In this document: in pieces, positions 9,083-17,708 of the stretch
Layout of the letters: each line of letters starts with the position of its first letter
Position numbering within the stretch: position 1 is the first letter of the stretch
Origin: Nemesobacter sp965249045
Lineage (GTDB): Bacteria; Desulfobacterota_D; UBA1144; Nemesobacterales; Nemesobacteraceae
Length of the DNA: 64,000 bases
NCBI GenBank assembly: GCA_965249045.1
Contig: OZ252213.1
Span: 1,612,001 to 1,676,000, forward strand
Direction: 5' to 3'
Made by a program: the position numbers and the translations under genes
Notes under the pieces: generated by a model
Databases searched by the model: none
Seen by the model: the letters and a program-made list of their open reading frames with translations, nothing else
What the model was told of the DNA's origin: nothing

Positions 9083-10239
9083 TAGGTGATTCGCAGAACA
9101 AGACAGGTTATATCGTCAGATTGCGGATTTTCACCAGCGAACTCTCTGACCGTCTTGAATATCTCATCCGTAACTTCCTTGGCGTCCTTGAAAGTGCCGT
9201 CTTGGAAAATTTTGCAAAACCTGTCCATTTCGAATAATTCCTTATTTTCTTTTTCCGCTTCCGATACTCCGTCAGTGTAAAGCACAATCATGGAACCCGG
9301 CTCAAGGGTGACTGTATTTTCCTGATATTTGAAATCCTGCATCACACCCAGAGCAACTCCGCCCGTTAACTCCAATAGTTCAGTTGTCAGATTCGGTTTG
9401 ACGATGAGTGGCGGATTATGTCCGCCGTTCGCGTACACGAATTCTTTCGTTTTAGAATCGTAAATGCCATATAACAGGGTTACGAATGTCATGGCATCGT
9501 TGTCATCCGACAACATCGTATTTACCTGTTCCAGCACAGCGGCCGGAGAAGCGGAAGTTGCCGCGCAAGCCTTCAGCAGTGTACGACTGGCCATCATGAA
9601 CATTGCCGCAGGCACTCCTTTGTCCGACACATCAGCTATTACAACGCCAACCCGGCCATCATTAAATTCATAAACATCGAAAAAGTCGCCGCCTACGGAA
9701 CGAGCTGGAACCATGCTTGCGTACAGATCAAATGCTTTAGAAGTCGGAAAGGCTTTTGGAAGAATGTTCTGCTGCATCTTCCGTGCCACATTAAGCTCGT
9801 TCTGGAGAGCTACAAGTTTGTCGCGCGTACTCAGTGCTTTACGCCAGAGAATAAGGTTTTCAATCGTACGTTCGATTGTAATCTTCAGGTCCGTGAAGTC
9901 TATCGGCTTGGTAACGAAGTCGAATGCCCCACGATTCATAGCAGTCCGTATGTTTTTCATATCGCCGTATGCGGAGACCATTACGGCACGAATATCAGGG
10001 TTTACCTCCGGTATCTGTGCCAATAATGTCAATCCGTCCATAACGGGCATGTTGATATCAGACAGTACAATATCAAACCGGCTGTCTTTGCGTAGACATT
10101 CAAGGGCTTCCGCACCGTTGTGTACAAATTCGAATTCGTAACGACCGTGGCGAACTTCACGCCGCATTCTCTGCAGCATAAGCTGTTCTAAATCTATTTC
10201 ATCATCAACAACCAAAATTCGGACTTTGCTGTTGTCCAT
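9082..10239 (-). CDS. Response regulator with PP2C-type (RsbU/SpoIIE) phosphatase output
   Basis: A 385-residue two-domain protein. An N-terminal receiver (about 5-125) has the acidic pair VVDDE, phospho-acceptor Asp61 (LSDINMP) and the conserved Lys in FVTKPID. After a short coiled coil comes a PP2C/SpoIIE domain (about 185-385) with metal-binding motifs GGDFFDV, IADVSDKG, YTDGVSEAE and SDDITCLVL. Phosphorylation would switch on dephosphorylation of the STAS antagonist. It is first in the operon phosphatase, RsbW-like kinase, binding protein, histidine kinase. The histidine kinase three genes downstream is the probable phosphodonor. Confidence 0.93.
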   Translation of the reverse strand: MDNSKVRILVVDDEIDLEQLMLQRMRREVRHGRYEFEFVHNGAEALECLRKDSRFDIVLSDINMPVMDGLTLLAQIPEVNPDIRAVMVSAYGDMKNIRTAMNRGAFDFVTKPIDFTDLKITIERTIENLILWRKALSTRDKLVALQNELNVARKMQQNILPKAFPTSKAFDLYASMVPARSVGGDFFDVYEFNDGRVGVVIADVSDKGVPAAMFMMASRTLLKACAATSASPAAVLEQVNTMLSDDNDAMTFVTLLYGIYDSKTKEFVYANGGHNPPLIVKPNLTTELLELTGGVALGVMQDFKYQENTVTLEPGSMIVLYTDGVSEAEKENKELFEMDRFCKIFQDGTFKDAKEVTDEIFKTVREFAGENPQSDDITCLVLRIT

Positions 10240-10265
10240 TTAGAACCTACTTTAGGTATTAAATT

Positions 10266-10323
10266 GGGAATTATATACCTGATTACACAAAGTATTTATA
10301 GGGAATTATAGGGGATTATATAC
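10266..10323 (-). promoter_or_regulatory. Direct repeats upstream of the partner-switching operon
   Basis: Just upstream of the phosphatase start (10239) the + strand holds GGGAATTATATAC at 10266-10278. GGGAATTATAG follows at 10301-10311, leading into GGGATTATATAC at 10312-10323. The spaced similar A/T-rich repeats could be regulator-binding sites or promoter elements. GGGAATTATAG is also the terminal sequence of the TnpB element at 57417, so a mobile-element remnant is an alternative. Function not shown. Confidence 0.3.
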
Positions 10324-10413
10324 TTAACTAGCCAAGCCTCTTTTTCTTGAATTGCTGTAGGATCTTACACTACACAGAAAAAACAGCAAAAAGCAGGTTA
10401 TCCTAGGGGAGAT

Positions 10414-10439
10414 GGGGTCGCTCGGACCCCTCTGTTTTT
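10414..10439 (+). terminator. Intrinsic terminator-like hairpin
   Basis: GGGGTC (10414-10419) pairs with GACCCC (10425-10430) around a five-base loop and is followed by TCTGTTTTT. This is a good rho-independent terminator on the + strand. No + strand gene ends close by, so it may be a remnant of sequence lost next to the IS256 copy. The rest of 10324-10537 holds only a second small hairpin (GGGGTA/TACCCC, 10520-10534) and no gene. Confidence 0.5.
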
Positions 10440-10537
10440 CAGTTTTCTAACTCCCTGAAATTATTAGATCGTGATTTTTGGAAACTGAGGAAATTCAGCG
10501 AAAAAGCTATAGGGTGATGGGGGTAGGTTACCCCTAG

Positions 10538-12070
10538 GAGATATATGCAAATCTGGTGTATAAGACATGATCAAGCGGCGACCTGATTGTCTGTTTTCAC
10601 CTCCGTTGTTTCGTTCGTTGTCTCTTCGATCCCATCTTTGAATTTCACTCCCGTTATCACTTTCCCCAGGAAGTCAAATCCGTTTAGTTTTCTCCAGTTC
10701 TTCTCCGCGCACATCCCCAGCTTGAATATCATGTGCAGCATCCCCTGCGAACTCAGGCACCCCTTGCTCCTCCTGGTCCTGTGCCGTATCGTCCCGAAGG
10801 CCGACTCAATCGGATTCGTCGTCCGGATGCTTCTCCAGTGCCTGGCCGGGAAGTCATAGAAAGCCATCAACTCCTCCCTGTCTTTCTCAAGACACTGCGT
10901 TGCCTTGGGATACTTGTCCTCGTACGTTCTTATGAACAGGTCAAAGGCCCTGTTCGCTTCATCTTTCGTCTCTGCCTGCCAGATGTCATGCAGATGCCTC
11001 TTGGCCTTGGGCTGGGAAGACTTGGGCAGACAGTTGAGCACGTTTTGCGTTTTGTGCACCCAGCAGCGCTGCTGACGCGTTTCCCCGTAAACCTCCTCAA
11101 GCGCGGGCCAGAACCCAAGCGCCCCGTCCCCTATGGCAAGCTTCGGGGGTTTGTTCATCCCACGCTCCCGCAGTCCCATCAACACCTCGCGCCAGCTCTG
11201 CTTCGATTCCCTGATCCCGTCTTCTATGGCTAGAAAACGCTTTTCTCCCCGTTCGTTCACCCCTATTATCACGAGCACGCACAACCGGGGATTGTCTCCC
11301 CTTATGTTGCTGTATATGCCGTCTGCCCACACGTAAGCCCACCTGCATCCGCCAAGATCCCTCTTCCGCCAGATATCGTACTGCGCGGCCCACCTGTGCT
11401 TGAGCCGCGACACCGTAGCTTGCGACAGCCCCTTGGCCTCGGGCCCCACAAGCGCTTCCAGCGCCGCTCCCATCTCCCCGGTGGAAAGCCCCTTTAGGTA
11501 AAGCCACGGTAAAGCCGCCTCAAGCGTAGCTGTCTTACGCACGTAGGGAGGCACAAGCGCCGAGCGGAAAGCAACGGCACACCCGTCCCTCGACCTCACC
11601 TTGGGAATCTGTACAGTCACAGAACCAATGCCGGTCTGCACTTCCCGCTGCGGGTGGTATCCGTTACGAACCACCGCTGCCCTCCCGTCCTCCAGATGCC
11701 GGTCCTCGAATTGCCCCAGAAACTCTTCAAGCTCGCACTTGATGGCAGAGCCTATGAGAAACCGCGCTCCATCCCGAAGCAGTTCGCCGAGGGGGTCGTC
11801 AACCTCCTCGGGACTCCCGAACCCGTTTCCTGTGTATCTGCCGAGCTCAAGCCCCTTATCGATCACCGCTTGAGTCTCGCGGTTGACGAAATTGGCGAAA
11901 AGCCCGTTCAATGAATCGATCATCTCTTTTTGACCTTTGAGGCCAAAAACTTTATTCTTTCTACCCATAGTGGCGTATCCTCCTGTTGATTATTGATTTG
12001 GGTGAATTCAAATCAACCGGATACGCCGCTTTTTTTCAAATCCTCCATACACCAAATTTGAATATAACTC
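10538..12070 (-). mobile_element. IS256-family insertion sequence, copy A
   Basis: A 1533-bp element. Its ends are imperfect inverted repeats: GAGATATATGCAAATCTGG at 10538 and, reading inward from 12070, GAGTTATATTCAAATTTGG. Copy B (31133-32665) has the same length and near-identical sequence; I noticed substitutions at 11900 and 11903, both synonymous. The flanks (acccctag on the left, caactcgt on the right) do not match, so no target duplication survives, unlike copies B and C. The right end lies inside a lipoprotein gene. Loss of the duplication suggests a deletion after insertion that removed the rest of that gene. Confidence 0.93.
10571..11968 (-). CDS. IS256-family transposase (copy A)
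   Basis: A 465-residue Mutator-type (Transposase_mut) DDE enzyme, identical in protein sequence to copy B. Typical family blocks are visible: IPKVRSRDG, a DGIYSNIRGDNPRLCVLV stretch holding a catalytic Asp, IGDGALGFWPA with the second Asp, QRCWVHKTQNVLN, and RTTNPIESAFGTIRHRT with the conserved Glu. The start is MGRKNKVFG, with AGGAGG upstream. Full length and apparently intact. Confidence 0.95.
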   Translation of the reverse strand: MGRKNKVFGLKGQKEMIDSLNGLFANFVNRETQAVIDKGLELGRYTGNGFGSPEEVDDPLGELLRDGARFLIGSAIKCELEEFLGQFEDRHLEDGRAAVVRNGYHPQREVQTGIGSVTVQIPKVRSRDGCAVAFRSALVPPYVRKTATLEAALPWLYLKGLSTGEMGAALEALVGPEAKGLSQATVSRLKHRWAAQYDIWRKRDLGGCRWAYVWADGIYSNIRGDNPRLCVLVIIGVNERGEKRFLAIEDGIRESKQSWREVLMGLRERGMNKPPKLAIGDGALGFWPALEEVYGETRQQRCWVHKTQNVLNCLPKSSQPKAKRHLHDIWQAETKDEANRAFDLFIRTYEDKYPKATQCLEKDREELMAFYDFPARHWRSIRTTNPIESAFGTIRHRTRRSKGCLSSQGMLHMIFKLGMCAEKNWRKLNGFDFLGKVITGVKFKDGIEETTNETTEVKTDNQVAA

Positions 12071-12454
12071 CAACTCGTCTGCACCGGGACATACTTCAAA
12101 GTTATCCGAGTTATCCGATCGTGGGGGAGTGAAACGGCACTGAAAATTCGTACTATGATTTGGGCTACTACGGAAATTACAATCATAAGCCTCTCCCTTT
12201 CCTAACGCTCTTGCACTTTCTCTTTCGTCTGGTGAGAATTGTGCTGTAGGTTCTTCTACCCGATATTCTTCCTTCACATACCCATTTTCATCGCAGATTA
12301 GTTTTGTTCTTTCTTCCAATGGTAAATAAGGTAGGTCTTCACAATATCCCACATAAACTTGATAATCAGGTAAGTCTTCTTCTGATAAACCACTCCCCCC
12401 TCCGCAACCAACAACAAAAAGCAGCAAGACGAATAAAGATATAATCCTTTTCAT
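12008..12454 (-). pseudogene. Small lipoprotein gene truncated by IS256
   Basis: From ATG 12454 (AAGGAGG five bases upstream) the product begins with a short basic segment, a hydrophobic core and a lipobox, LLFVVGC, so it should be a lipoprotein. The mature part is acidic with several further cysteines. Native sequence runs for 128 codons to 12071; the last 21 residues are read from the end of IS256 copy A. The original C-terminus is not on the far side of the insertion. I do not recognise the family. Confidence 0.7.
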
Positions 12455-12640
12455 AGTAGCCTCCTTGACTCCGACAAAATGGTGTCGGGCCTTGCTACTA
12501 ACCAAAGGATTGGAAGTTCCGCTTATTTCCCTAGAACGGGTGTTGTATTAACGGAGACCCGACAGAGCGGGTTCCTTCAGTTAGTAGCGAGTAAGAGTAT
12601 AACAGAATAAATCAATAAGTAAAAAACGTTCCCTAACCCC

Positions 12641-12668
12641 TTGACTTTCTTACATAATCAGGTATACT
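12641..12668 (+). promoter_or_regulatory. Sigma-70-type promoter for the IS1595 transposase
   Basis: TTGACT (12641-12646) and TATACT (12663-12668) are separated by 16 bases, 26 bases before the transposase ATG at 12695. An AACAGGAAG Shine-Dalgarno region precedes the start. This is the clearest promoter in the window. Confidence 0.65.
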
Positions 12669-13253
12669 TATTACCATAATAAACAGGAAGTCAAATGAGT
12701 AAAACAACCATAAGTGAATACACCTTTCTAGAGAGATTTAACACAGAGGAAAAGGCTGTTGAATTTTTCGAGGCTCTTAGGTGGAAAGAAGGAAGAACCT
12801 GCCCTAGCTGCGGGTGTTCTGATACATACCCTCACAAAACAAGAAAGTTCTATTACCATTGCCGATCCCCTAAGTGCCGTAATCAATTCAGTTGCAAGAC
12901 TGGTACGGTTATGCAGTCCAGTAAGCTCCCTGTTAGAATGTGGCTTTATGCTATGTACAAGGTAAGCGTAGCAAGAAAGGGAATATCAAGCCTCCAGTTA
13001 TCTAAACAACTCGGCATTACCCAAAAATCCTCTTGGTTTATGATTCAGAGGATAAAGGAGGCTTGCGGGAATGATACTGACACAATGCTTTCCGGCATAG
13101 TTGAGATTGATGAAACCTATATCGGAGGACTTGAGAAAAACAAGCATGAAAGTAAGAAGATTAATGCGGGGGGAGGAACAGTCGGTAAAGTCCCCGTGCT
13201 TGGTATGAGGGAGAGAGGCGGAAGATTAAGAGTGAAAATAGTTGAAAATAGGA

Positions 13254-14791
13254 GAGATATATGCAAATCTGGTGTTCAAGGACATGATCAAGCGGCGACC
13301 TGATCGTCTGTCGTCACCTCCGCTGTTTTCTCTGTTGTCTCTTCGATCCCATCTCTGAACTTCACTCCCGTTATCACTTTCGCCAGGAAATCAAACCCGT
13401 TAATTTTGCGCCAGTTCTTCTCCGCGCACATCCCCAGCTTGAATATCATGTGCAACATGCCCTCGGAACTCAGACAGCCTTTGCAGCGTCTGGTCCGATG
13501 CCGTATTGTGCCGAAGGCCGACTCAATCGGGTTCGTTGTCCGAATGCTCCGCCAGTGGTTGGCGGGAAAGTCGTAAAACGCCAGCAACTCCTCCCTGTCC
13601 TTCACAAGGCACTGTGCCGCTCTCGGGTACTTGTCTTCATATGTCTTCAAGAACAGATCAAAGGCCCTCTCCGCGTCTTCCTTTGTCTCCGCCTGCCAGA
13701 TATCATGCAGCTGCCTCTTGGCCTTGGGCTGGGAGGACTTGGGCAGGTAGTTGAGTACGTTCATCGTTTTGTGCACCCAGCAGCGCTGCTGACGGGTTTC
13801 TCCGTAAACCTCTTCAAGAGCGGGCCAAAACCCAAGCGCTCCATCTCCAACAGCAAGCTTCGGGGCTTCCTTCATCCCACGCCCTTTGAGATTCACCAAT
13901 ACCTCACGCCAGCTCTGCTTTGATTCTCGCACACCGTCTTCGATAGCCAGGAAGTGCTTCTCCCCACGTTCGTTTACCCCTATGACCACCAGCACGCACA
14001 ACCGAGGGTTATCTCCTCGTATGTTGCTGTATATGCCGTCTACCCATATATACACCCAGCGACCCTCGCTCAAATCCCCGGTCCTCCAGGTACCGTATTG
14101 CTCGGCCCACTGTTTTTTGAGCCGCGACACCGTGCTTTGCGAAAGCCCCCTGGCCTCAGGCCCGATCAGCGCCTCTAGCGCAGGCCCCATCTCCCCGGTG
14201 GATACTCCCTTCAGATACAGCCAAGGCAAAGCCGCCTCAAGCGTCGCGGCCTTGCGCACATAGGGAGGCACCAATACCGAGTGGAAAGTGACGGGTTCCC
14301 CGTCCTTGGACCTCACCTTGGGAACTCGTACCTTCACGGGACCAATGCCGGTATGTATCTCCCGCTCGGGCAGGTATCCGTTGCGCACAACCGCGACTCT
14401 CCCATTGTCCAGAAGACGATCCTCGTATTGCTTGAGGAACTCTTCGAGCTCGCACCGCACGGCTGTGCCGAGAAGAAACCGGGCGCCCTCTCTCAACATC
14501 TCGCTGAGGGGGTCAGCAACCGCCCCGGGGCCTTGAAGCCCGTTTCCCATGTGTCCGTCAAGCTTCAATTCTTTGGCAACCGCTCTCTGTCTTTCTGAGT
14601 GGACAAATTTGCTGAACAGTCCGTTCAATGAATCGATTGTCTCTTTTTGACCTTTGAGGTCAAAAACTTTATCCTTCTTGCCCATAGTGGCGTATCCTCC
14701 TATTGGTTGTTTTTTTGAACTCAAACAACAAATCAACCGGATACGCCGCTTTTTTTCAAATCACTCTGAACACCAGATTTAGTTATAACTC
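13254..14791 (-). mobile_element. IS256-family insertion sequence, copy C (distinct subtype)
   Basis: A 1538-bp element with inverted-repeat ends GAGATATATGCAAATCTGG (from 13254) and GAGTTATAACTAAATCTGG (inward from 14791). It is flanked by a perfect 9-bp duplication, aaaatagga, at 13245-13253 and 14792-14800. It is clearly diverged from copies A and B, so it is a second, related IS256 type. It sits inside the IS1595 transposase gene. The intact duplication indicates simple, fairly recent insertion. Confidence 0.95.
13288..14685 (-). CDS. IS256-family transposase (copy C)
   Basis: A 465-residue Mutator-type transposase from ATG 14685, which is preceded by AGGAGGATACGCCACT; a longer upstream frame is not needed. 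It has the same blocks as copies A and B (DGIYSNIRGDNPRLCVLV, VGDGALGFWPA, RTTNPIESAFGTIRHRT) but differs at many residues; I judge it about 80% identical by eye. Intact and probably functional. Confidence 0.94.
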   Translation of the reverse strand: MGKKDKVFDLKGQKETIDSLNGLFSKFVHSERQRAVAKELKLDGHMGNGLQGPGAVADPLSEMLREGARFLLGTAVRCELEEFLKQYEDRLLDNGRVAVVRNGYLPEREIHTGIGPVKVRVPKVRSKDGEPVTFHSVLVPPYVRKAATLEAALPWLYLKGVSTGEMGPALEALIGPEARGLSQSTVSRLKKQWAEQYGTWRTGDLSEGRWVYIWVDGIYSNIRGDNPRLCVLVVIGVNERGEKHFLAIEDGVRESKQSWREVLVNLKGRGMKEAPKLAVGDGALGFWPALEEVYGETRQQRCWVHKTMNVLNYLPKSSQPKAKRQLHDIWQAETKEDAERAFDLFLKTYEDKYPRAAQCLVKDREELLAFYDFPANHWRSIRTTNPIESAFGTIRHRTRRCKGCLSSEGMLHMIFKLGMCAEKNWRKINGFDFLAKVITGVKFRDGIEETTEKTAEVTTDDQVAA

Positions 14792-15189
14792 AAAATAGGA
14801 AAACTGAAACCCTTAAAAGAGAGATTACAAGCATGGTGAAAACAGGGTCGGTTGTTTTCACCGATGAGCATAAGGGATACAACAAATTGATTAAAAGTGA
14901 TTTTGAACACTCTACGGTCAATCACTCGGTAAAAGAGTATGTAAAGGGTATGGCTTCTACAAACGGGATTGAATCTGTTTGGGCCGTACTGAAAAGAAGT
15001 ATCATAGGAACCTACCATCACGTAAGCCTAAAACACCTGCATAGATACGTTAATGAGGCTGCTTTCAGACTTAATGAGGGTGATGTCAAAAACAAGCTTA
15101 TGGACAGGATAGAGGCCCTTTGCTGTAAGATGGTGGGGGTCAGGCTTTCTTATGTGGAGTTGACGGCGTAGTGTTGAAAGGGGGAAAGA

Positions 15190-15411
15190 GTGAAAAAAGA
15201 AAAACTTAAACAATTTATGAGGGATTTAAAAGGGTACAAATGTGTATGCGGTAGCAGGGATGATACTTTACAAGGAGATAGTAAGACCCATAAATTGGTA
15301 TCTTCTGGAAAGGAATACTCCTATATTATCCTATCATGTTCCCATTGCGGTTTTATAAGATTTCATTCTTTAGATTCTCATTTATTCAGAAAACCTATCA
15401 AGAATAGATAA
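15190..15411 (+). CDS. Small zinc-ribbon-like protein beside the IS1595 gene
   Basis: A 73-residue protein with a GTG start 18 bases after the IS1595 transposase stop, and GGGGGAAA just upstream. It has two cysteine pairs, KCVCGSRD and LSCSHCGFIRF, a pattern resembling small nucleic-acid-binding zinc ribbons. The close spacing suggests cotranscription with the transposase, possibly as an IS1595 passenger gene. Function unknown. Confidence 0.55.
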   Translation: MKKEKLKQFMRDLKGYKCVCGSRDDTLQGDSKTHKLVSSGKEYSYIILSCSHCGFIRFHSLDSHLFRKPIKNR

Positions 15412-15833
15412 CCGTGATAAGAATGTGACTGGTGTTTGAACGGCTGTAAATTCTATATAAACAATCACCGCAAAAAAGAATAACAATATATAACTCATTT
15501 CTATCATAATAAAACTCCTTTATTTTTTATTTATGTATGTAATTCCCACTTTGTTGGGCCTCGTCTAAACGCCATTGAACAAATACAGTGCCGGGGGCAA
15601 GTACCGAGGTAATATTGACAAGTCAAACCATATCAGACTGTGAAAGTATTATTTAGCAGTGCTATTTACATACCAAAATGGCTATCTGATAGCTGAAAAT
15701 GGCCTCCCCAATGCCAGAACGCCCTAAATTTTAACGTTTTCAAGGAATACTTTCACAGTCTCAGTTGTCCGGTTTCTTAACAAATGAATTGAGACTGTGA
15801 AGATATTCTGGGATTTTCCATTCCAAGCCGTCG
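15412..15833. other. Intergenic region, no gene seen
   Basis: This 422-bp A/T-rich gap between the zinc-ribbon gene and the permease gene holds no convincing coding frame. It contains the 125-bp inverted-repeat unit at 15636-15760 and a third partial copy of its end (GACTGTGAAGATATT) at 15793. One end of the IS1595 element is expected somewhere in 15412-15600. Confidence 0.6.
15636..15760. repeat. 125-bp inverted-repeat-bounded unit (MITE-like)
   Basis: GACTGTGAAAGTATT at 15636-15650 is repeated as its exact reverse complement at 15746-15760, enclosing about 95 bp with no coding capacity. Perfect 15-bp inverted ends around a short noncoding core fit a miniature non-autonomous transposon or a solo IS remnant. 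No flanking target duplication was evident. Confidence 0.5.
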
Positions 15834-17591
15834 TTACGCTTCGACCCGCACCGTAACGATATCCATCCCCTGATATTTCCGGTGGCGCACCGATGAGGCA
15901 TAATGACGCAGCAGGCGGAACGATATTTCCCTCTCATCCACGCTTTCTTCCTCTTCGTTCAGATGCGCGAGACGGTCCTCCAGGTTCTCCTCGTCCTCCA
16001 GCGTCGAGACGAATTCCATCTCCACTGTTCCGCGGTCGGGACGCACGGCTATGATCAGGCGCGGCGTCTTGTCCGTCCCACTATCCGCGGGATATTCGCT
16101 GTCCGGCTGTAACAAACTCGACAGCGTCTCCTCGCCCGCCGAACGCAGCCGCTGGGTCGCCACCTCGCTCCAGTCCATATCGGCGGCAACTTTCTGCATG
16201 AAAGCGTCAATTCGTGGCAGGTCGGAAAAGTCCAGTCGAACCTCCAGCTTCCTAGAACGCGCACTGGTCACATTCAGAAAGACGTTGAGCGCAATCGCCG
16301 TTGCCGCGCCCACTGTGATGCCGCTGCCAAACAGTGTGCCCCACGGGTGCACCAGTAAGTTCTCAAGATCAAGAATGTTTTGTTGCTCAAGCCCGGCACC
16401 AAGCGCGAACGACACGGCTACCACAAGGGACTTTTGAAAGTCGAGTCCGTCCTGCACGACAGTCTGTACTCCCTCGACAAACAATATTCCCACAGCAATT
16501 AAGAGAAATGCCCCCATCACCGGACTGGGTATGGTGAGCAGCGCGCCCGTGAACTTTGGCAGCAATGCCAGTCCCAGAAGTATGATCGCTATGGCATATC
16601 CCACATTGCGGGCGGCGACACCCGTCATGTTCACGAGCGACGCCGTGTATGACGCATATGACGTTGGAGGAGGCGTTCCGGCAAGACCCGATAGCAAAAT
16701 ACCCACCCCATTTGAGTAGAGCGAGCCTTGCAGCAGCCGAAAATCGGTCGTCCTCGGTCTGCGCCGCGACACCCGTTGAATCACCACATTGTCTCCAATG
16801 CCTTTGATCGCCTGCACCAGAGTGACAATCAAGAACATCGGCAGCAGCGCCCAGAATCCGGCAGCCGGCGTAAGGTCCAACCCTTGGAAATCGACTTGGG
16901 GAATGCCGACCCACGGTGATGTGTACAGTCGCTCCAGGTCATACACTCCCAGCAGGGCAGCGACCATGCAGCCAAACGCGAATCCGATCAGCATGGACCA
17001 CGGACGCCAGCGCTGCGGGGCGCGCAGTATCAGCGCCGTGGATATCATCAGCGTTACCACAGCTATGCACAGCCCAGAGAATGCCGGCACACCCTCCGGT
17101 ACTTCCACAAATCGATCCAAACAGATGGGCAGCAACATCACGGTTATCAGCATAAGCACTGTGCCTGACACGGTCGGCGTTATCACGCGCCGCAGTTGCG
17201 GAAGCCTTGTCGCTATCGCAAGGAAAAAGAGCCCAGACGCGACCATCAGGCTGGCCAGCATCGCTGGCCCTCCCTCATCCAAGGCGAGCACCGACAGCGG
17301 GATGTAATTGGGCGTCACTCCCACGACGACCAGATGCCCCGCGCCCAATCGACTTATTCTGGAGGCTTGCAGCGCGGTGACTATCCCGACGATTATCAGC
17401 GTCGAGAATACGGCCCAGGACAGGTATGCTTCGTCCTGGCCGGCCGCTAGAACATTGATAACCACTATCGAAACTACGATCGGCAGCGCGGGTATCATTA
17501 TGCCCTGTATGCCGACGATGAAGGACGAGAGTGGCGTGCACTTCTCGTCCGACTCGTAGCGGATGCGGTTGTTTATAGGGGGTGACGCCAA
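15834..17591 (-). CDS. NCS2-type nucleobase permease with C-terminal RsbW-like tail
   Basis: A 585-residue protein. Residues about 20-442 form a polytopic membrane domain of the xanthine/uracil (NAT/NCS2) type, with the family region seen around NGVGILLSGLAGTPPPTSYA (294-313). Residues about 446-585 are a soluble extension not found in ordinary permeases. Its layout resembles a weak GHKL/HATPase_c_2 fold: a helix TQRLRSAGEETLSSLL in the N-box position, strand RLIIAVRPDRGTVEMEF, and a late EISFRLLRHYASSVRHRK helix. ATP-binding glycines are not evident. TTG start at 17591 is supported by GGGAG seven bases upstream. The substrate is not determinable. Confidence 0.75.
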   Translation of the reverse strand: MASPPINNRIRYESDEKCTPLSSFIVGIQGIMIPALPIVVSIVVINVLAAGQDEAYLSWAVFSTLIIVGIVTALQASRISRLGAGHLVVVGVTPNYIPLSVLALDEGGPAMLASLMVASGLFFLAIATRLPQLRRVITPTVSGTVLMLITVMLLPICLDRFVEVPEGVPAFSGLCIAVVTLMISTALILRAPQRWRPWSMLIGFAFGCMVAALLGVYDLERLYTSPWVGIPQVDFQGLDLTPAAGFWALLPMFLIVTLVQAIKGIGDNVVIQRVSRRRPRTTDFRLLQGSLYSNGVGILLSGLAGTPPPTSYASYTASLVNMTGVAARNVGYAIAIILLGLALLPKFTGALLTIPSPVMGAFLLIAVGILFVEGVQTVVQDGLDFQKSLVVAVSFALGAGLEQQNILDLENLLVHPWGTLFGSGITVGAATAIALNVFLNVTSARSRKLEVRLDFSDLPRIDAFMQKVAADMDWSEVATQRLRSAGEETLSSLLQPDSEYPADSGTDKTPRLIIAVRPDRGTVEMEFVSTLEDEENLEDRLAHLNEEEESVDEREISFRLLRHYASSVRHRKYQGMDIVTVRVEA

Positions 17592-17708
17592 ACTGAATCT
17601 CCCAATGGCGGTGTTTTTTAGGGTAGTTGTCGCATATTATAACATGACGCGCCCTGATTTGCACCTCCTCTGAAGTCTTTTTCAAGTTCATAATCATAGT
17701 CATTTATA

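Larger units (their letters stand above)
12695..15171 (+). pseudogene. IS1595-family transposase split by IS256 copy C
   Basis: The 5' part (12695-13253) encodes an N-terminal zinc ribbon (CPSCGCSD...CRSPKCRNQF) and the start of an ISXO2/IS1595-type DDE domain (IVEIDETYIGG). The 3' part (14801-15171) encodes DEHKGYNKL and the region NGIESVWAVLKRSIIG with the conserved Glu. Removing 13254-14800 (IS256 plus one copy of the 9-bp duplication) restores one continuous 309-codon frame through VENRKTE. The gene was therefore intact when IS256 landed. IS1595 outer ends were not found with confidence. Confidence 0.93.

Noticed and set aside
10266..15547. A single large IS1595 element with ends GGGAATTATATAC (10266) and the inverted GTAATTCCC (15547) carrying the lipoprotein as passenger
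   Set aside because: The ends share about 16 of 20 bases, but the 8-bp flanks (attaaatt and actttgtt) do not match and the lipoprotein promoter faces away. Not enough to call.
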